NCBI GenBank assembly: GCA_022821805.1
Contig: JAJECX010000022.1
Coordinates: 1-48,542, forward strand
From: Anaerolineae bacterium
GTDB lineage: Bacteria; Chloroflexota; Anaerolineae; Aggregatilineales; Phototrophicaceae
Length of the DNA: 48,542 nt
Direction of reading: 5' to 3'
Below are positions 15,941 to 24,075 of this stretch, one piece after another (the stretch's first letter is position 1; every line of letters starts with the position of its first letter). Made by a program: the position numbers and the translations under genes. Under the pieces are notes generated by a model. It was not told where the DNA came from and ran no database searches. It worked only from the letters and a program-made list of their open reading frames with translations.

Positions 15941-18034
15941 CTAAATCACGACGGCGGCCGACCGCGCCGGAATGACGATGCCGTCTTGAAGACCCTTCCA
16001 CTCCTCATCGTCTACCAGACGATAGCGCGCAAGGGCGTGATCTGAGGCTAAACTAACGCGCAGGGAACAGGGCTCGTCTTCATAGTTCGCGATCGCGACT
16101 CCCGGCACACCGCCACGCTTGCTGATGAATACGGCGAAGGGATGATGCGCCTCGCCGTCGATTGCGGTTACCGTCGCGCCGACCTCATGGCGGAATTCGC
16201 CATCCCAAAAGTAATCACGCAACTCGCTGCGCAGGGCGTCCATGCGCTTGCCATAGTCCATCGTCAGCGGAAAATCGTCCAAATGCCCTTTGAAGTTATA
16301 AGGCTCGTAGCTCATGATATAGCGATAAAGCAGGCACTGATTAATCATATTGCGATCGTTGAAGCCGCTGATCGCCGTCATCAGCGGCATGTGCGGCAGC
16401 ATATAACGCGAGAGCGGCACATGTTTTTTGTCCCAGCTGCGATGGTAGGACAAGTGATAGACCTCAAACTGCCAGTCGTAAATGCCCTCTCCAGCGAAAA
16501 GGAAATCGGGATAGACCGCCCGGCTCATCTTCTCCAGGTTCTGCTGAAATTCGTTGTCTCGTGAAAAAACGGGAAACCCCAGACGATGGTCGTGGCTCTC
16601 GTCAAAGCAAAGCAGCGCTGGCGAATGATGCTGATTTTCGTCGTACAGGATGCCGTCCGCGCCTAGGTCCAGCACCTTCTGGAACTCGGTCGCGCTCACT
16701 TCAAAGTACTCATCGCTGCCGAAACACATAGGGATCAAACGCTTGGTGTTGATGTTGAGCGCTTGCGTCGGCGTGTGATACTGGTATCCGTTGTAGTGGT
16801 AATAGTCGCCATAGGGATCCTTGACCGCCAGTCGGTGAAGGTCTTCCCGGAACCATTCAGTGGCGCGATCGGCCCAGGTGAATTTGGCGAAGATGATAAG
16901 CTTGACACCATGTGACTGAACCTCGGCGATCGCCGCTTTGAGCTCGTCAAAGCTACCCAGCCGGGGATCGGGATCGTGCGAGGGATTGCCCTGATCCTGC
17001 CCGCCATCGTTCCACCCTACCAACTGAATCGCCTTGACACCATGTCTTGCCGCCTCTTCGCCGATTTTGCCCAGCTCCTTGAATGGAATGCGCAATTCGT
17101 CTTCGGGCGAGTTTATGTGCAGTTGCCACCAGGCGTGGGGCTGGCGCGCCCAATCGGGGACGGCGGGGGTTTTCATCCAGCTGTCTCGCCAATTCTTGTA
17201 GACATCGACGCCATGCTGCCAGCCGCCCCGAAATGGCTGAACGGCAATCGGCGTCAACGAGCGCGATTCGCCCGGCTGAATATAGGGCAAGTGAATCGCG
17301 GCGAAGCGCGTGGCGACATCAAGCCCGCTGATCGACGCGGAGGTCGGCACGCGAGAGTCAATAGCGCTGTCGTAACCGGGTCGCAGTTCATTGTGCCAGG
17401 CGACCAATTCCGCGCTCGGCTCGCTTATGCCAACATAAAGCCCTTGATCGGCGCTGCGCAAGAGCACGTATTGCACAGCCGGCGCGCCGCTGCGCCAGGA
17501 GTCAGGCCCATACTGCACCGGATAATCAAAGCCGTAGTAGCCCAAGGTGTTGTCAAAGGTCGGATATAAACTGCGGCGAACCGCCTCGGCATAACCGTAA
17601 TGGAAGGCTTCAAACGAGTCAGCGGCGGGCGGCCGCTGCACATCGCCAAAGTACGGAAAATACACTACTTCGACGACGGTTTCCGAACGGTTTTCAATGT
17701 TAAGCGCGAATGAGGCCTGCTCGCCCGCCAGAGCGACAGACAACTCCAGCCTGATCGGATGTTCGCCACCATAGGCAGAGTGAACGCGATCCCAAGCGAA
17801 CTTGACGCTCTGCCCGTCTGCCGCGACTTCAGCCGAGGCAACGCGCTGATCTTCGCCATATACGGGATTGTTTCGCCTGCCCGGCAGCGGAAGCAAAAGC
17901 TGAAAGGACAGTCCAAGATGCCGCCGGTTGATGACTTCCCAGCCCGTTTCCTTTGCCGTAAAACCAACCAGAGCGCCGGTCTCCCGCGCGAATTCGAGTC
18001 GCAATGCGCTGTTTTCCATCGTGATGATGTCCAT
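15941..18034 (-). CDS. TIM-barrel glycoside hydrolase-like protein (DUF6259-like)
   Basis: A 697-residue protein encoded last in the sugar ABC operon. The N-terminal 270 residues look like a beta-sandwich (NSALRLEFARETGALVGFT). A predicted beta/alpha barrel follows (IQLVGWNDGGQDQGNPSHDP, KLIIFAKFTWADRATEW), then a beta-rich C-terminal domain. Acidic residues at barrel-strand ends, Asp465 in GILYDENQ and Glu516 in FAGEGIYDW, are the best catalytic candidates. The overall arrangement recalls GH36/GH31-type alpha-glycosidases and DUF6259 proteins, but I cannot assign a CAZy family. No signal peptide is present, so it should act in the cytoplasm on the imported sugar. The ribosome site AGGGAG is 7 bases upstream of the ATG. 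Confidence 0.75.
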   Translation of the reverse strand: MDIITMENSALRLEFARETGALVGFTAKETGWEVINRRHLGLSFQLLLPLPGRRNNPVYGEDQRVASAEVAADGQSVKFAWDRVHSAYGGEHPIRLELSVALAGEQASFALNIENRSETVVEVVYFPYFGDVQRPPAADSFEAFHYGYAEAVRRSLYPTFDNTLGYYGFDYPVQYGPDSWRSGAPAVQYVLLRSADQGLYVGISEPSAELVAWHNELRPGYDSAIDSRVPTSASISGLDVATRFAAIHLPYIQPGESRSLTPIAVQPFRGGWQHGVDVYKNWRDSWMKTPAVPDWARQPHAWWQLHINSPEDELRIPFKELGKIGEEAARHGVKAIQLVGWNDGGQDQGNPSHDPDPRLGSFDELKAAIAEVQSHGVKLIIFAKFTWADRATEWFREDLHRLAVKDPYGDYYHYNGYQYHTPTQALNINTKRLIPMCFGSDEYFEVSATEFQKVLDLGADGILYDENQHHSPALLCFDESHDHRLGFPVFSRDNEFQQNLEKMSRAVYPDFLFAGEGIYDWQFEVYHLSYHRSWDKKHVPLSRYMLPHMPLMTAISGFNDRNMINQCLLYRYIMSYEPYNFKGHLDDFPLTMDYGKRMDALRSELRDYFWDGEFRHEVGATVTAIDGEAHHPFAVFISKRGGVPGVAIANYEDEPCSLRVSLASDHALARYRLVDDEEWKGLQDGIVIPARSAAVVI

Positions 18035-18116
18035 CGGTATCTCCCTCTATTGCCATCAGGCGGACATCGACGCCGATCGTCCCAGGCCCGCATAAGGCAT
18101 TTGCTATTATCAGCCT

Positions 18117-18989
18117 TTATCCCTTTATCGAACCCGAAGTAAGACCCTGGATGAACCAGCGCTGCAATAGGACATAAAGCACAATCATCGGAACAGATGC
18201 GATGCTCAAGGCGGCGAAGACATCCGTCCACTCCACGCGGCCATACTGGAAGAAGAAGACCTGGACCGCCAGGGTAAGCGGACGAAACTCTGGCGATCGA
18301 ACCAGCAGCAGAGGCAGGAAGTATTCGTTCCAGGCGCCGACAAAGGTCAAGATCGCGACCGTCGCGACAGCCGGACCCGATATGGGCATGACAACGCGCA
18401 GGAAGGCAGTGTATTCAGAACAGCCATCAATCTTGGCCGCTTCGCGCAGCTCATTAGGTATGGAACGAAAAAAAGCCTGAAAGATGAATATAGATAGCGG
18501 CAAACTGCCGGAGGCTATGCCCAGAATCAAGCCGGCGTAGCTGTCGGTTAATCCGAGGCGGACGAACAGCACATAAAATGGAATGACCGGCGTCGGCGCT
18601 TGCATCGTGAAGATCATCACCAGTAGAATCGCCGCGCTGAAGCGAAAACTGAATTTGGCAAAGGCATAGCCGGCTGTAGACGACAAAGCGACCACCAGAA
18701 TCACCGTGCCCAGCGACACGATCAGGCTGTTGAGCAGCGATCGGCCAAGGTTCGCCAATTCCCAGGCGCGGCTGTAATTGTCGATATCCAATACTGTGGG
18801 GAGGCCCCAAACATTGCTGACGAATTCACCCGGCGTCTTCAGTGATGCCAACACCATCCAGACTACTGGGTAAATGATGATGACGGTGAACAAAAGCAAT
18901 ACCGCATGGTTGAAGGTCATCACCATGTACGGACGCCAATGAATGCCTGTTGGCTGTGGGCTAGTGTCTGGCTTGTACCTAGATTCCAT
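18117..18989 (-). CDS. Carbohydrate ABC transporter permease, MalG type
   Basis: A 290-residue inner-membrane permease of the CUT1 family with about six hydrophobic helices, starting with VMTFNHAVLLLFTVIIIYPVVW. The cytoplasmic EAA loop, which docks the ATPase, reads ELREAAKIDGCSEYTAFLRV followed by VMPISGP. The N-terminal segment after the first helix (LKTPGEFVSNVWGLP) is typical of MalG proteins. The gene follows the MalF-type gene by 13 bases and precedes the glycosidase gene by 82. The ribosome site is weak, so translation may depend on the upstream gene. Confidence 0.93.
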   Translation of the reverse strand: MESRYKPDTSPQPTGIHWRPYMVMTFNHAVLLLFTVIIIYPVVWMVLASLKTPGEFVSNVWGLPTVLDIDNYSRAWELANLGRSLLNSLIVSLGTVILVVALSSTAGYAFAKFSFRFSAAILLVMIFTMQAPTPVIPFYVLFVRLGLTDSYAGLILGIASGSLPLSIFIFQAFFRSIPNELREAAKIDGCSEYTAFLRVVMPISGPAVATVAILTFVGAWNEYFLPLLLVRSPEFRPLTLAVQVFFFQYGRVEWTDVFAALSIASVPMIVLYVLLQRWFIQGLTSGSIKG

Positions 18990-19002
18990 CGACGAGAATC
19001 CG

Positions 19003-19917
19003 CTATTCGATGTTGTCCGCGCGCGCCATCAGTCTTAGCTGAATGGCGGCAACCAAGGTGACAATAACCAGCAGAACATACGACAGCGCGGCGGAGAAGC
19101 CGAAACGATAGAATTTGAATCCGCGCAAGTAAATGTGCAGAGCCATGACATTGGTCGAATTGGCTGGCCCGCCTTCCGTCATTACGTAAGGAATGTCGAA
19201 GACGTTGAAGGCGCCCATCAAAGATAGCGTGACATTGACTATCATCACCGGTTGCAGCATCGGCAGGGTAACGTAAAGGAATTGCTGCCACACGGATGCG
19301 CCATCGATCTTCGCCGCTTCGTACAATTCGCTCGGAATCGACTGCAAGCCAGCTAAAAAAATCACCATGTGGAAGCCATACCACTTCCAAATATCCACAA
19401 GCATCAGTGAACGCAGGGCGATATCGGTATCACCGAGCCAGTCCTGCGCCAGAACACTAAGCCCCAGGCTTCCCAGCAAGGTATTGATCAAGCCGAATTC
19501 GGCGTTGAACAGCCAGCGCCACAGAATGCCGATCACAACGAAAGACATCACCACCGGCATAAACAGACTGGTGCGGTAAAAGGTTCGACCGCGCAAAGCC
19601 TGATTGAGCATAATCGCCAAAAACAGCGATAACACGATCTTGCCGATCACCGTACCGACCGCATATTCGACATTGTTCAGCAGCACATGAATGGTCAGGT
19701 CGTCCTTCAGAATTCTCTGGAAATTGCGCAGTCCTATGAAGCGGGGGTCTTCAATGCCGTCCCAGCGCAAAAGCGCCATATACAAGCCGGACGCAAGCGG
19801 GACAAGCTTGAATATGCCGTAGACTAGCACGGCAGGCAGGATCCACAAATACGGATCCAGCCGTGCGATACGCCTATGCTGATGCCTTGCTTTGCCGCTC
19901 AGAGACTGTGAAGCCAA
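19003..19917 (-). CDS. Carbohydrate ABC transporter permease, MalF type
   Basis: A 304-residue CUT1 permease with about six membrane helices (PYLWILPAVLVYGIFKLVPL at the N-terminus). Its EAA loop reads ELYEAAKIDGASVWQQFLYV followed by TLPMLQP. The start codon is TTG at 19917, with AGGAG five bases upstream on the minus strand; no better start exists nearby. It pairs with the MalG-type permease 13 bases downstream. The binding-protein gene lies 80 bases upstream, and that gap holds a hairpin. Confidence 0.92.
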   Translation of the reverse strand: MASQSLSGKARHQHRRIARLDPYLWILPAVLVYGIFKLVPLASGLYMALLRWDGIEDPRFIGLRNFQRILKDDLTIHVLLNNVEYAVGTVIGKIVLSLFLAIMLNQALRGRTFYRTSLFMPVVMSFVVIGILWRWLFNAEFGLINTLLGSLGLSVLAQDWLGDTDIALRSLMLVDIWKWYGFHMVIFLAGLQSIPSELYEAAKIDGASVWQQFLYVTLPMLQPVMIVNVTLSLMGAFNVFDIPYVMTEGGPANSTNVMALHIYLRGFKFYRFGFSAALSYVLLVIVTLVAAIQLRLMARADNIE

Positions 19918-19950
19918 GAGCGCTCCTCAGAAGCGGTGTGTGGAAGCAAA

Positions 19951-19976
19951 GGGCATCCGCCAGCGAACGGACGCCC
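19951..19976 (-). terminator. Intercistronic hairpin between binding protein and permease genes
   Basis: On the minus strand GGGCGTCCG pairs with CGGATGCCC (one G-U pair) around an 8-base loop, followed by TTTGC. It is too weak for full termination. It probably acts as a partial terminator or 3' stabiliser that raises binding protein over permease. Confidence 0.55.
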
Positions 19977-19997
19977 CTCGCGGACTTTCCGGGAAAC

Positions 19998-21308
19998 TTA
20001 CACTTCGAACTCGTAGCCGTCTTCAAAGAGCTCATCCATGACTTCCTGGATCGCTTCCGCCGCATCGCTTGGGCTGGCCATGCCGGCGACGATCGCTTGC
20101 TGCTGTTCCTGGTAGGCTCGCGTGATTTCTGGCGGCCAATACCAATCCAGATAAGTGAACTGTTCCGAAGCGGAAATCTCGCCGTAGCGGATTGCCAGCG
20201 GATCGTCGCTGGGATCGATATTGACATTCGTGGATACGGCATCGGCGCTTAGGGCATTGCGCTCCGCAACCAATTCATCCGTAGTCATGTAGTCGAGAAT
20301 CGCATGGGCGATCGCTTCGCGCGATGGGTCAATCCGCGAGTAGATGCCCGTCGCCCAGCCCGTGCCGCCCGGCAGTTGACGCCGTACGCTCTCGTCGTCC
20401 ACCGAGCGCAGCGGATTGACGAAGGACAGATCCAGATCAGGATACTCGCCGCCACGGTATACACCGACGAAGCTGCTGTGGTGATACCAGAACGCTGCCG
20501 TCCCTTGCGTCAACGAGAGCTGCGCGGCGGCAACATCAAGACTGTTGACGGCGTCCGCGAACATGCCGTCGACAGTATACTGGTGCAGGATCTCCAAGCC
20601 CGCCAGATGATCCGGATCGGTGAATTTGGCTTGTCCCGTCAGCACATTGAAGGTGCCATCAAGCGGCCGGTTGCCAGAAGTCTGGGCGTAAGCCCAAAAT
20701 TGCCAAATCGGCCAAAGGTAGATATTCTGCCCGGAATGGGTAAAGGGCGCATAACCCGCCGCTTTTAATTCAGGCGCTAGATCCTTGATCTCGTCATAGG
20801 TCTCGGGATCGCCTTCATATCCTACGGCGTCCAGCGCCTTTCTGTTAAAAAAGAAGGGGAAACCGCTAATGCCGCCGTTGGGAATCGCCCACAGCTTGCC
20901 ACCGATTGTGTAGGTCTCGAGTCCAACCGGCCGGAAACGATCCAGATAATCGACATCGGACAAATTCTTCAAACGGCCGCCAACGGCGTAGCGCCTCAGG
21001 TCCTGTCCATTTAGATCCATGATATCGATCTGATCGCCAGCGATTTCCGCTGCCGCGAAGAGTTCAGTATAGCGTTCGCTGGTCAGACCGCGCCATTCAA
21101 CCTTTACACCGGGGAAGTTCGCTTCAATACCGTCGATGAGGTATTGGTGCTGTTCGGCGTTGCTGGCGCTCAGGATGACGAAATCGCCCTGATAGTCGCC
21201 CTGCCCCAATACCGGCAAATGGCTGATATTGCTGGCTGCGGCGAACGCTACTGTGCCCGCGCTGGCGGTCGCCTTGAGGAACTCGCGTCTGCTTAACTTG
21301 CTGCTCAT
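19998..21308 (-). CDS. Sugar ABC transporter substrate-binding protein, Tat-exported
   Basis: A 436-residue extracellular binding protein of the family 1 (MalE-like) type. The N-terminus has the twin-arginine motif SRREFLK at residues 6-12 followed by a hydrophobic AGTVAFAAASN stretch, so it is probably exported folded through Tat. Mature sequence features fit the family: ILSASNAEQHQYLIDGIEANF, IDIMDLNGQDLRRYA, and NGGISGFPFFFNRKAL. It is the first gene of the operon and has AAAGGA 9 bases before the ATG. No ATPase gene is in the cluster. The sugar is unknown. Confidence 0.93.
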   Translation of the reverse strand: MSSKLSRREFLKATASAGTVAFAAASNISHLPVLGQGDYQGDFVILSASNAEQHQYLIDGIEANFPGVKVEWRGLTSERYTELFAAAEIAGDQIDIMDLNGQDLRRYAVGGRLKNLSDVDYLDRFRPVGLETYTIGGKLWAIPNGGISGFPFFFNRKALDAVGYEGDPETYDEIKDLAPELKAAGYAPFTHSGQNIYLWPIWQFWAYAQTSGNRPLDGTFNVLTGQAKFTDPDHLAGLEILHQYTVDGMFADAVNSLDVAAAQLSLTQGTAAFWYHHSSFVGVYRGGEYPDLDLSFVNPLRSVDDESVRRQLPGGTGWATGIYSRIDPSREAIAHAILDYMTTDELVAERNALSADAVSTNVNIDPSDDPLAIRYGEISASEQFTYLDWYWPPEITRAYQEQQQAIVAGMASPSDAAEAIQEVMDELFEDGYEFEV

Positions 21309-21345
21309 ATCAAAGTCCTTTCAACATTGCAATTTTCTGTACACG

Positions 21346-21357
21346 ATACGCGCGTAT
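21346..21357. promoter_or_regulatory. Candidate operator palindrome ahead of the sugar ABC operon
   Basis: ATACGCGCGTAT is a perfect 12-bp palindrome with a central CpG step, 37 bases before the binding-protein start. LacI-type repressors of sugar operons favour such sites. A TTATAC next to it could be a -10 box. No repressor gene is in the window. Confidence 0.35.
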
Positions 21358-21432
21358 AAGATGTGATATTCGACCTCCTCGCTACGTTGGAATCTCGGAT
21401 ACTTGAAGTGTACTTAGACCGAGTCAGGATGT

Positions 21433-21470
21433 CAAAAAACAGAAACAAAACACCGACATCGCTGTCGGTG
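21433..21470 (-). terminator. Terminator downstream of tRNA-Val
   Basis: On the minus strand CACCGACA, loop GCGA, TGTCGGTG is followed by TTTTGTTTCTGTTTTTT. The 8-bp perfect stem and long T-rich tract make this a strong intrinsic terminator, 15 bases past the tRNA 3' end. Confidence 0.85.
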
Positions 21471-21484
21471 CGATCGCGCATCTG

Positions 21485-21557
21485 TGGGCTGTACAGGACT
21501 CGAACCTGTAACCTCCTCGACGTCAACGAGGCGCTCTGCCAGTTGAGCTAACGGCCC
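21485..21557 (-). tRNA. tRNA-Val (GAC)
   Basis: 73 bases without encoded CCA. The cloverleaf has D-arm GCTC...GAGC, anticodon stem CCTCG/CGAGG with loop TTGACGT (anticodon GAC), and T-arm ACAGG-TTCGAGT-CCTGT with discriminator A. The acceptor stem GGGCCGT/ACAGCCC has one C5-A68 mismatch, which is unusual. It has its own promoter and terminator. Confidence 0.93.
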
Positions 21558-21568
21558 GATTTGCGTTG

Positions 21569-21598
21569 ATTGTATCGCAAGAATCCCCTTTTCCGCAA
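21569..21598 (-). promoter_or_regulatory. Promoter of tRNA-Val
   Basis: On the minus strand TTGCGG (21598-21593), 18-base spacer, TACAAT (21574-21569), ending 11 bases before the mature tRNA 5' end. The -10 box is strong, the -35 only half matched. Confidence 0.45.
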
Positions 21599-21695
21599 GG
21601 GGAAAGCCTTGCAGCGCCATTGAATCACTCGAATTGACAAAGCGCCAGTTCACGCCGTAAGATGGCGCCATTGAGTCAGAAGCTTGAGAAATCCC

Positions 21696-22499
21696 ATGCC
21701 GCCAAGCGTCGCCGGACAGATCAAAGCGCGATTTTGTGAAATCCAGGATGTTCGTTTCGCCAGCGCCGCCGCCGAAAGCACGCTCACATCGCGCCGCTAC
21801 GAACCTGACATCGTGGTCGAGACCTGGATGAACAGCCGTCTCTACGTATATACCTTTGATAAAGAGCCTGCGCCTCGCTTGATCAAAGCCATTCTCAAAC
21901 AGAATACGAATGCCAGCATCGGTTCGCTCTTCCTCATTGACGCCTCGCTGCTGCCCGCTGACGGCTATTGCGGCCGCCTGCGCGGATGGCAGGATGACTT
22001 GCGAGTGATGAACCGGGGCGCGATTTACGCCTTTGTCACCGATGAAAATGGGGTCCGCTTGATCCAAGTCAATATTGAAGAGACGACCCAGCGCAATGAA
22101 TTCATCGTATGGCATACGGTCGATTTTCCCTTTGACGCCGTATCGGTGCGCCGGCGCGAATATCAGACGAATATCCGCGGCAGTTGGTATATCGGCGATA
22201 TTGCCTCCTCCAACTTCAAACGCCGCATCAGCGAGGAACGCGCGCAACAGCGATTCCACTATCGCACCAAGGCTACTCGCCCAGCGGAAACTGACTCGGC
22301 TGAGCCAATCAGCGCCGCTTACCTGGCGCTGGAGATTGAAGTTGGCGCCGGGCAGGAAGCGGTGAAAGAAGCCTTTCGCAACCTGGCGCGCCGCTATCAT
22401 CCGGATGTCAGCGAGCACGAAAAAGACGAGGCGGAGAAGCGCTTCAAGGAAGTGATGTCGGCTTACGACCGGATCAAGTCGCATCGGCGTTGGAATTGA
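21696..22499 (+). CDS. DnaJ-domain protein with uncharacterised N-terminal region
   Basis: A 267-residue protein ending in a J domain (about 203-264: AYLALEIEVGAGQEAVKEAF, LARRYHPDVSE with HPD at 235-237, FKEVMSAYDRI), which would stimulate the ATPase of an Hsp70. The N-terminal 190 residues have no glycine-rich or zinc-finger region of classical DnaJ, and I do not recognise them; they are rich in alternating beta-type sequence (DIVVETWMNSRLYVYTFDKE). A C-terminal J domain is unusual compared with DnaJ itself. I used ATG 21696; a TTG at 21684 is also open. Neither has a strong ribosome site. Confidence 0.8.
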   Translation: MPPSVAGQIKARFCEIQDVRFASAAAESTLTSRRYEPDIVVETWMNSRLYVYTFDKEPAPRLIKAILKQNTNASIGSLFLIDASLLPADGYCGRLRGWQDDLRVMNRGAIYAFVTDENGVRLIQVNIEETTQRNEFIVWHTVDFPFDAVSVRRREYQTNIRGSWYIGDIASSNFKRRISEERAQQRFHYRTKATRPAETDSAEPISAAYLALEIEVGAGQEAVKEAFRNLARRYHPDVSEHEKDEAEKRFKEVMSAYDRIKSHRRWN

Positions 22500-22582
22500 C
22501 GCGAGCTACGAGCCTTCGCCGTTGTTCCAACCGCGAAACTGCCGAGCTGCACAGACAAGCAATCCCGCCCGGAAGTGAAGCT

Positions 22583-23083
22583 TTAGCGGGAGCTTTCGAG
22601 ACAGTGGTCGATGAAAGGCGAATCGGGGTGCGCAGCGCCGCCCAGCGCCGCAACCATCTGCCTCATCTCGGCTCGATGCAGCGTGTTGTGATTGAAGAAA
22701 TGGAAGATCGTCTGCCAGACGGGCGTCCTCATCGCCGTTTCGCGGTAGATGATTTCGATCTCGCGCTGGAAAGTCTGGTCATCGAGAGCGGAAATGTAGG
22801 CTTGCCATTGCGCTTCCACAGCATCCCAAATCTCCCGAATCTGCGCGCGCGCAGGATCGTCGATCGTGACTACCGCGGTCGTCGACTTGATGCCGTGAAC
22901 GCGTTGCAGGCTGCGGTGCATCACATCAACGACGTGTACGCACTCCGCCTGCAAAGTCCTCCAAGAATAACCGGTATCAACCTTGAAAGCTGGTTCCGGC
23001 AGCGCCATGATCGCCTCGTCCCAAAGACGGCGATCTTCTTGCATCTGATAGGCAAACAGCGATCGAACCATTGTGGCGTTCAT
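22583..23083 (-). CDS. DinB-like four-helix protein, complete metal site
   Basis: A 166-residue protein of the DinB/YfiT fold, metal-binding helical bundles often acting as thiol transferases. The three expected ligands are visible: His50 in ECVHVVDVMH, and His132 and His136 in NHNTLHRAEM. Its ATG overlaps the stop of the upstream paralogue (4 bases), so the two are co-translated and probably arose by tandem duplication. The DinB family name comes from a damage-induced Bacillus gene and does not mean a polymerase. The specific reaction is unknown. Confidence 0.82.
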   Translation of the reverse strand: MNATMVRSLFAYQMQEDRRLWDEAIMALPEPAFKVDTGYSWRTLQAECVHVVDVMHRSLQRVHGIKSTTAVVTIDDPARAQIREIWDAVEAQWQAYISALDDQTFQREIEIIYRETAMRTPVWQTIFHFFNHNTLHRAEMRQMVAALGGAAHPDSPFIDHCLESSR

Positions 23084-23577
23084 TGGCAGAACACCCCGCT
23101 AAGAAATTGCATCAAGCTCAGATCAAATGCGGGCGGCTCATGAACTTCCGCCACCATGCGCATGATATCGGAGCGATGGGCTGTGCCTTGGTAGACGACA
23201 TCGAAAATCAGCTGCCAGGCTTTTAGCGCGACCGCGCCTTCACCATCAGCAAACTGACAATCCGACAAGAGCAGATCAGCGTCCAGCTCCTCCGTAAATT
23301 CAGACCACGCAGCGTGTATTTCAGGCCACTGAGCGCGAATTGCCCCGCGGTTGAGCTGGCTCATGCGCGCTGGCGACAAAGACTCGCCGCGAAGGCGCGC
23401 CAAAGAGATCCGCTCGATATCCACAATGTGGGCGCATTCGCGCTGAATGGAGCCGAGCCCGAATCCGACTTCCCGTGCGAATTGCTCATCGGACAGCGGG
23501 ACGATTGCGAGCGTCCAGACGCGCTCATCTTCCCAGCAGAAATGCTCAATTAACTTCCGCGCGAAATCTACATTCAT
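23080..23577 (-). CDS. DinB-like protein, degenerate metal site
   Basis: A 165-residue paralogue of the downstream gene. Shared features are the start of helix 1 (ARKLIEHFCWEDERVW), ECAHIVDIE with His50, and the late motif YQGTAHRSDI. In that motif the first ligand of the usual NHxTxHR pattern is replaced by Gln130, while His134 is kept. Two of three metal ligands therefore remain. It may be a structural or inactive partner of the intact copy, perhaps in a heterodimer. It is first in a two-gene minus-strand operon. Confidence 0.78.
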   Translation of the reverse strand: MNVDFARKLIEHFCWEDERVWTLAIVPLSDEQFAREVGFGLGSIQRECAHIVDIERISLARLRGESLSPARMSQLNRGAIRAQWPEIHAAWSEFTEELDADLLLSDCQFADGEGAVALKAWQLIFDVVYQGTAHRSDIMRMVAEVHEPPAFDLSLMQFLSGVFCQ

Positions 23578-23632
23578 TGAGGATGGTCCGGTGACCTACG
23601 CTGACCTCTTCCGTTGGAAGCTTGGAAAAACT

Positions 23633-23671
23633 TCGCAAAGTGGCGGTCGGCCAGCGACAAGGTCGCCACTT
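23633..23671 (-). terminator. Possible terminator after the tRNA cluster
   Basis: On the minus strand AAGTGGCG (23671-23664) pairs with CGCCACTT (23645-23638), followed by TGCGAAGTTTTTCC. The loop is long and the T-run comes late, so it is a modest candidate. Confidence 0.35.
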
Positions 23672-23675
23672 ACTT

Positions 23676-23748
<73 letters not shown>

Positions 23749-23787
23749 GCACAATTTTCAGCGCAGCGCGACCGCCTTGCGCCTTTA

Positions 23788-23858
23788 AGCGGGTAACGGG
23801 ATTCGAACCCGTACTGACACCTTGGAAGGGTGGAGTGCTACCGTTACACCATACCCGC
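23788..23858 (-). tRNA. tRNA-Gly (TCC)
   Basis: 71 bases without CCA. Acceptor GCGGGTA/TACCCGC is paired, D-loop AACGGTAG, anticodon loop CTTCCAA gives TCC, T-arm ACGGG-TTCGAAT-CCCGT, discriminator T. Middle gene of the Pro-Gly-Met cluster. Confidence 0.93.
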
Positions 23859-23879
23859 GCTTTGGCAATACTGCGCCAG

Positions 23880-23953
23880 TCGGGGCGCCCGGATTCGAAC
23901 CGGGGACCTCACGGACCCAAACCGTGCGCGCTACCGGGCTGCGCCACGCCCCG
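23880..23953 (-). tRNA. tRNA-Pro (TGG)
   Basis: 74 bases without CCA. Acceptor CGGGGCG/CGCCCCG is paired with C1-G72 as usual for proline tRNAs, anticodon stem CACGG/CCGTG with loop TTTGGGT gives TGG, T-arm CCCGG-TTCGAAT-CCGGG, discriminator A. First gene of the cluster, closest to the promoter. Confidence 0.94.
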
Positions 23954-23964
23954 AATGCTCAGTC

Positions 23965-23994
23965 ATCATACTCCAGATTGAGCGCCGCCGTAAA
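23965..23994 (-). promoter_or_regulatory. Promoter of the Pro-Gly-Met tRNA cluster
   Basis: On the minus strand TTTACG (23994-23989), 18-base spacer, TATGAT (23970-23965), 11 bases before tRNA-Pro. Spacing to the tRNA matches that of the tRNA-Val promoter. Confidence 0.5.
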
Positions 23995-24075
23995 GGCGAA
24001 ATCTGCCGCTGACCATACGCTTGGCATAGCCGCCATCGACAATGAATCGCAGGCGCGCTCGTCTGCCTCGCCATT

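Noticed and set aside
21363..21551. 62-residue frame overlapping the tRNA-Val region
   Set aside because: It covers the terminator and most of the tRNA gene and has no ribosome site.
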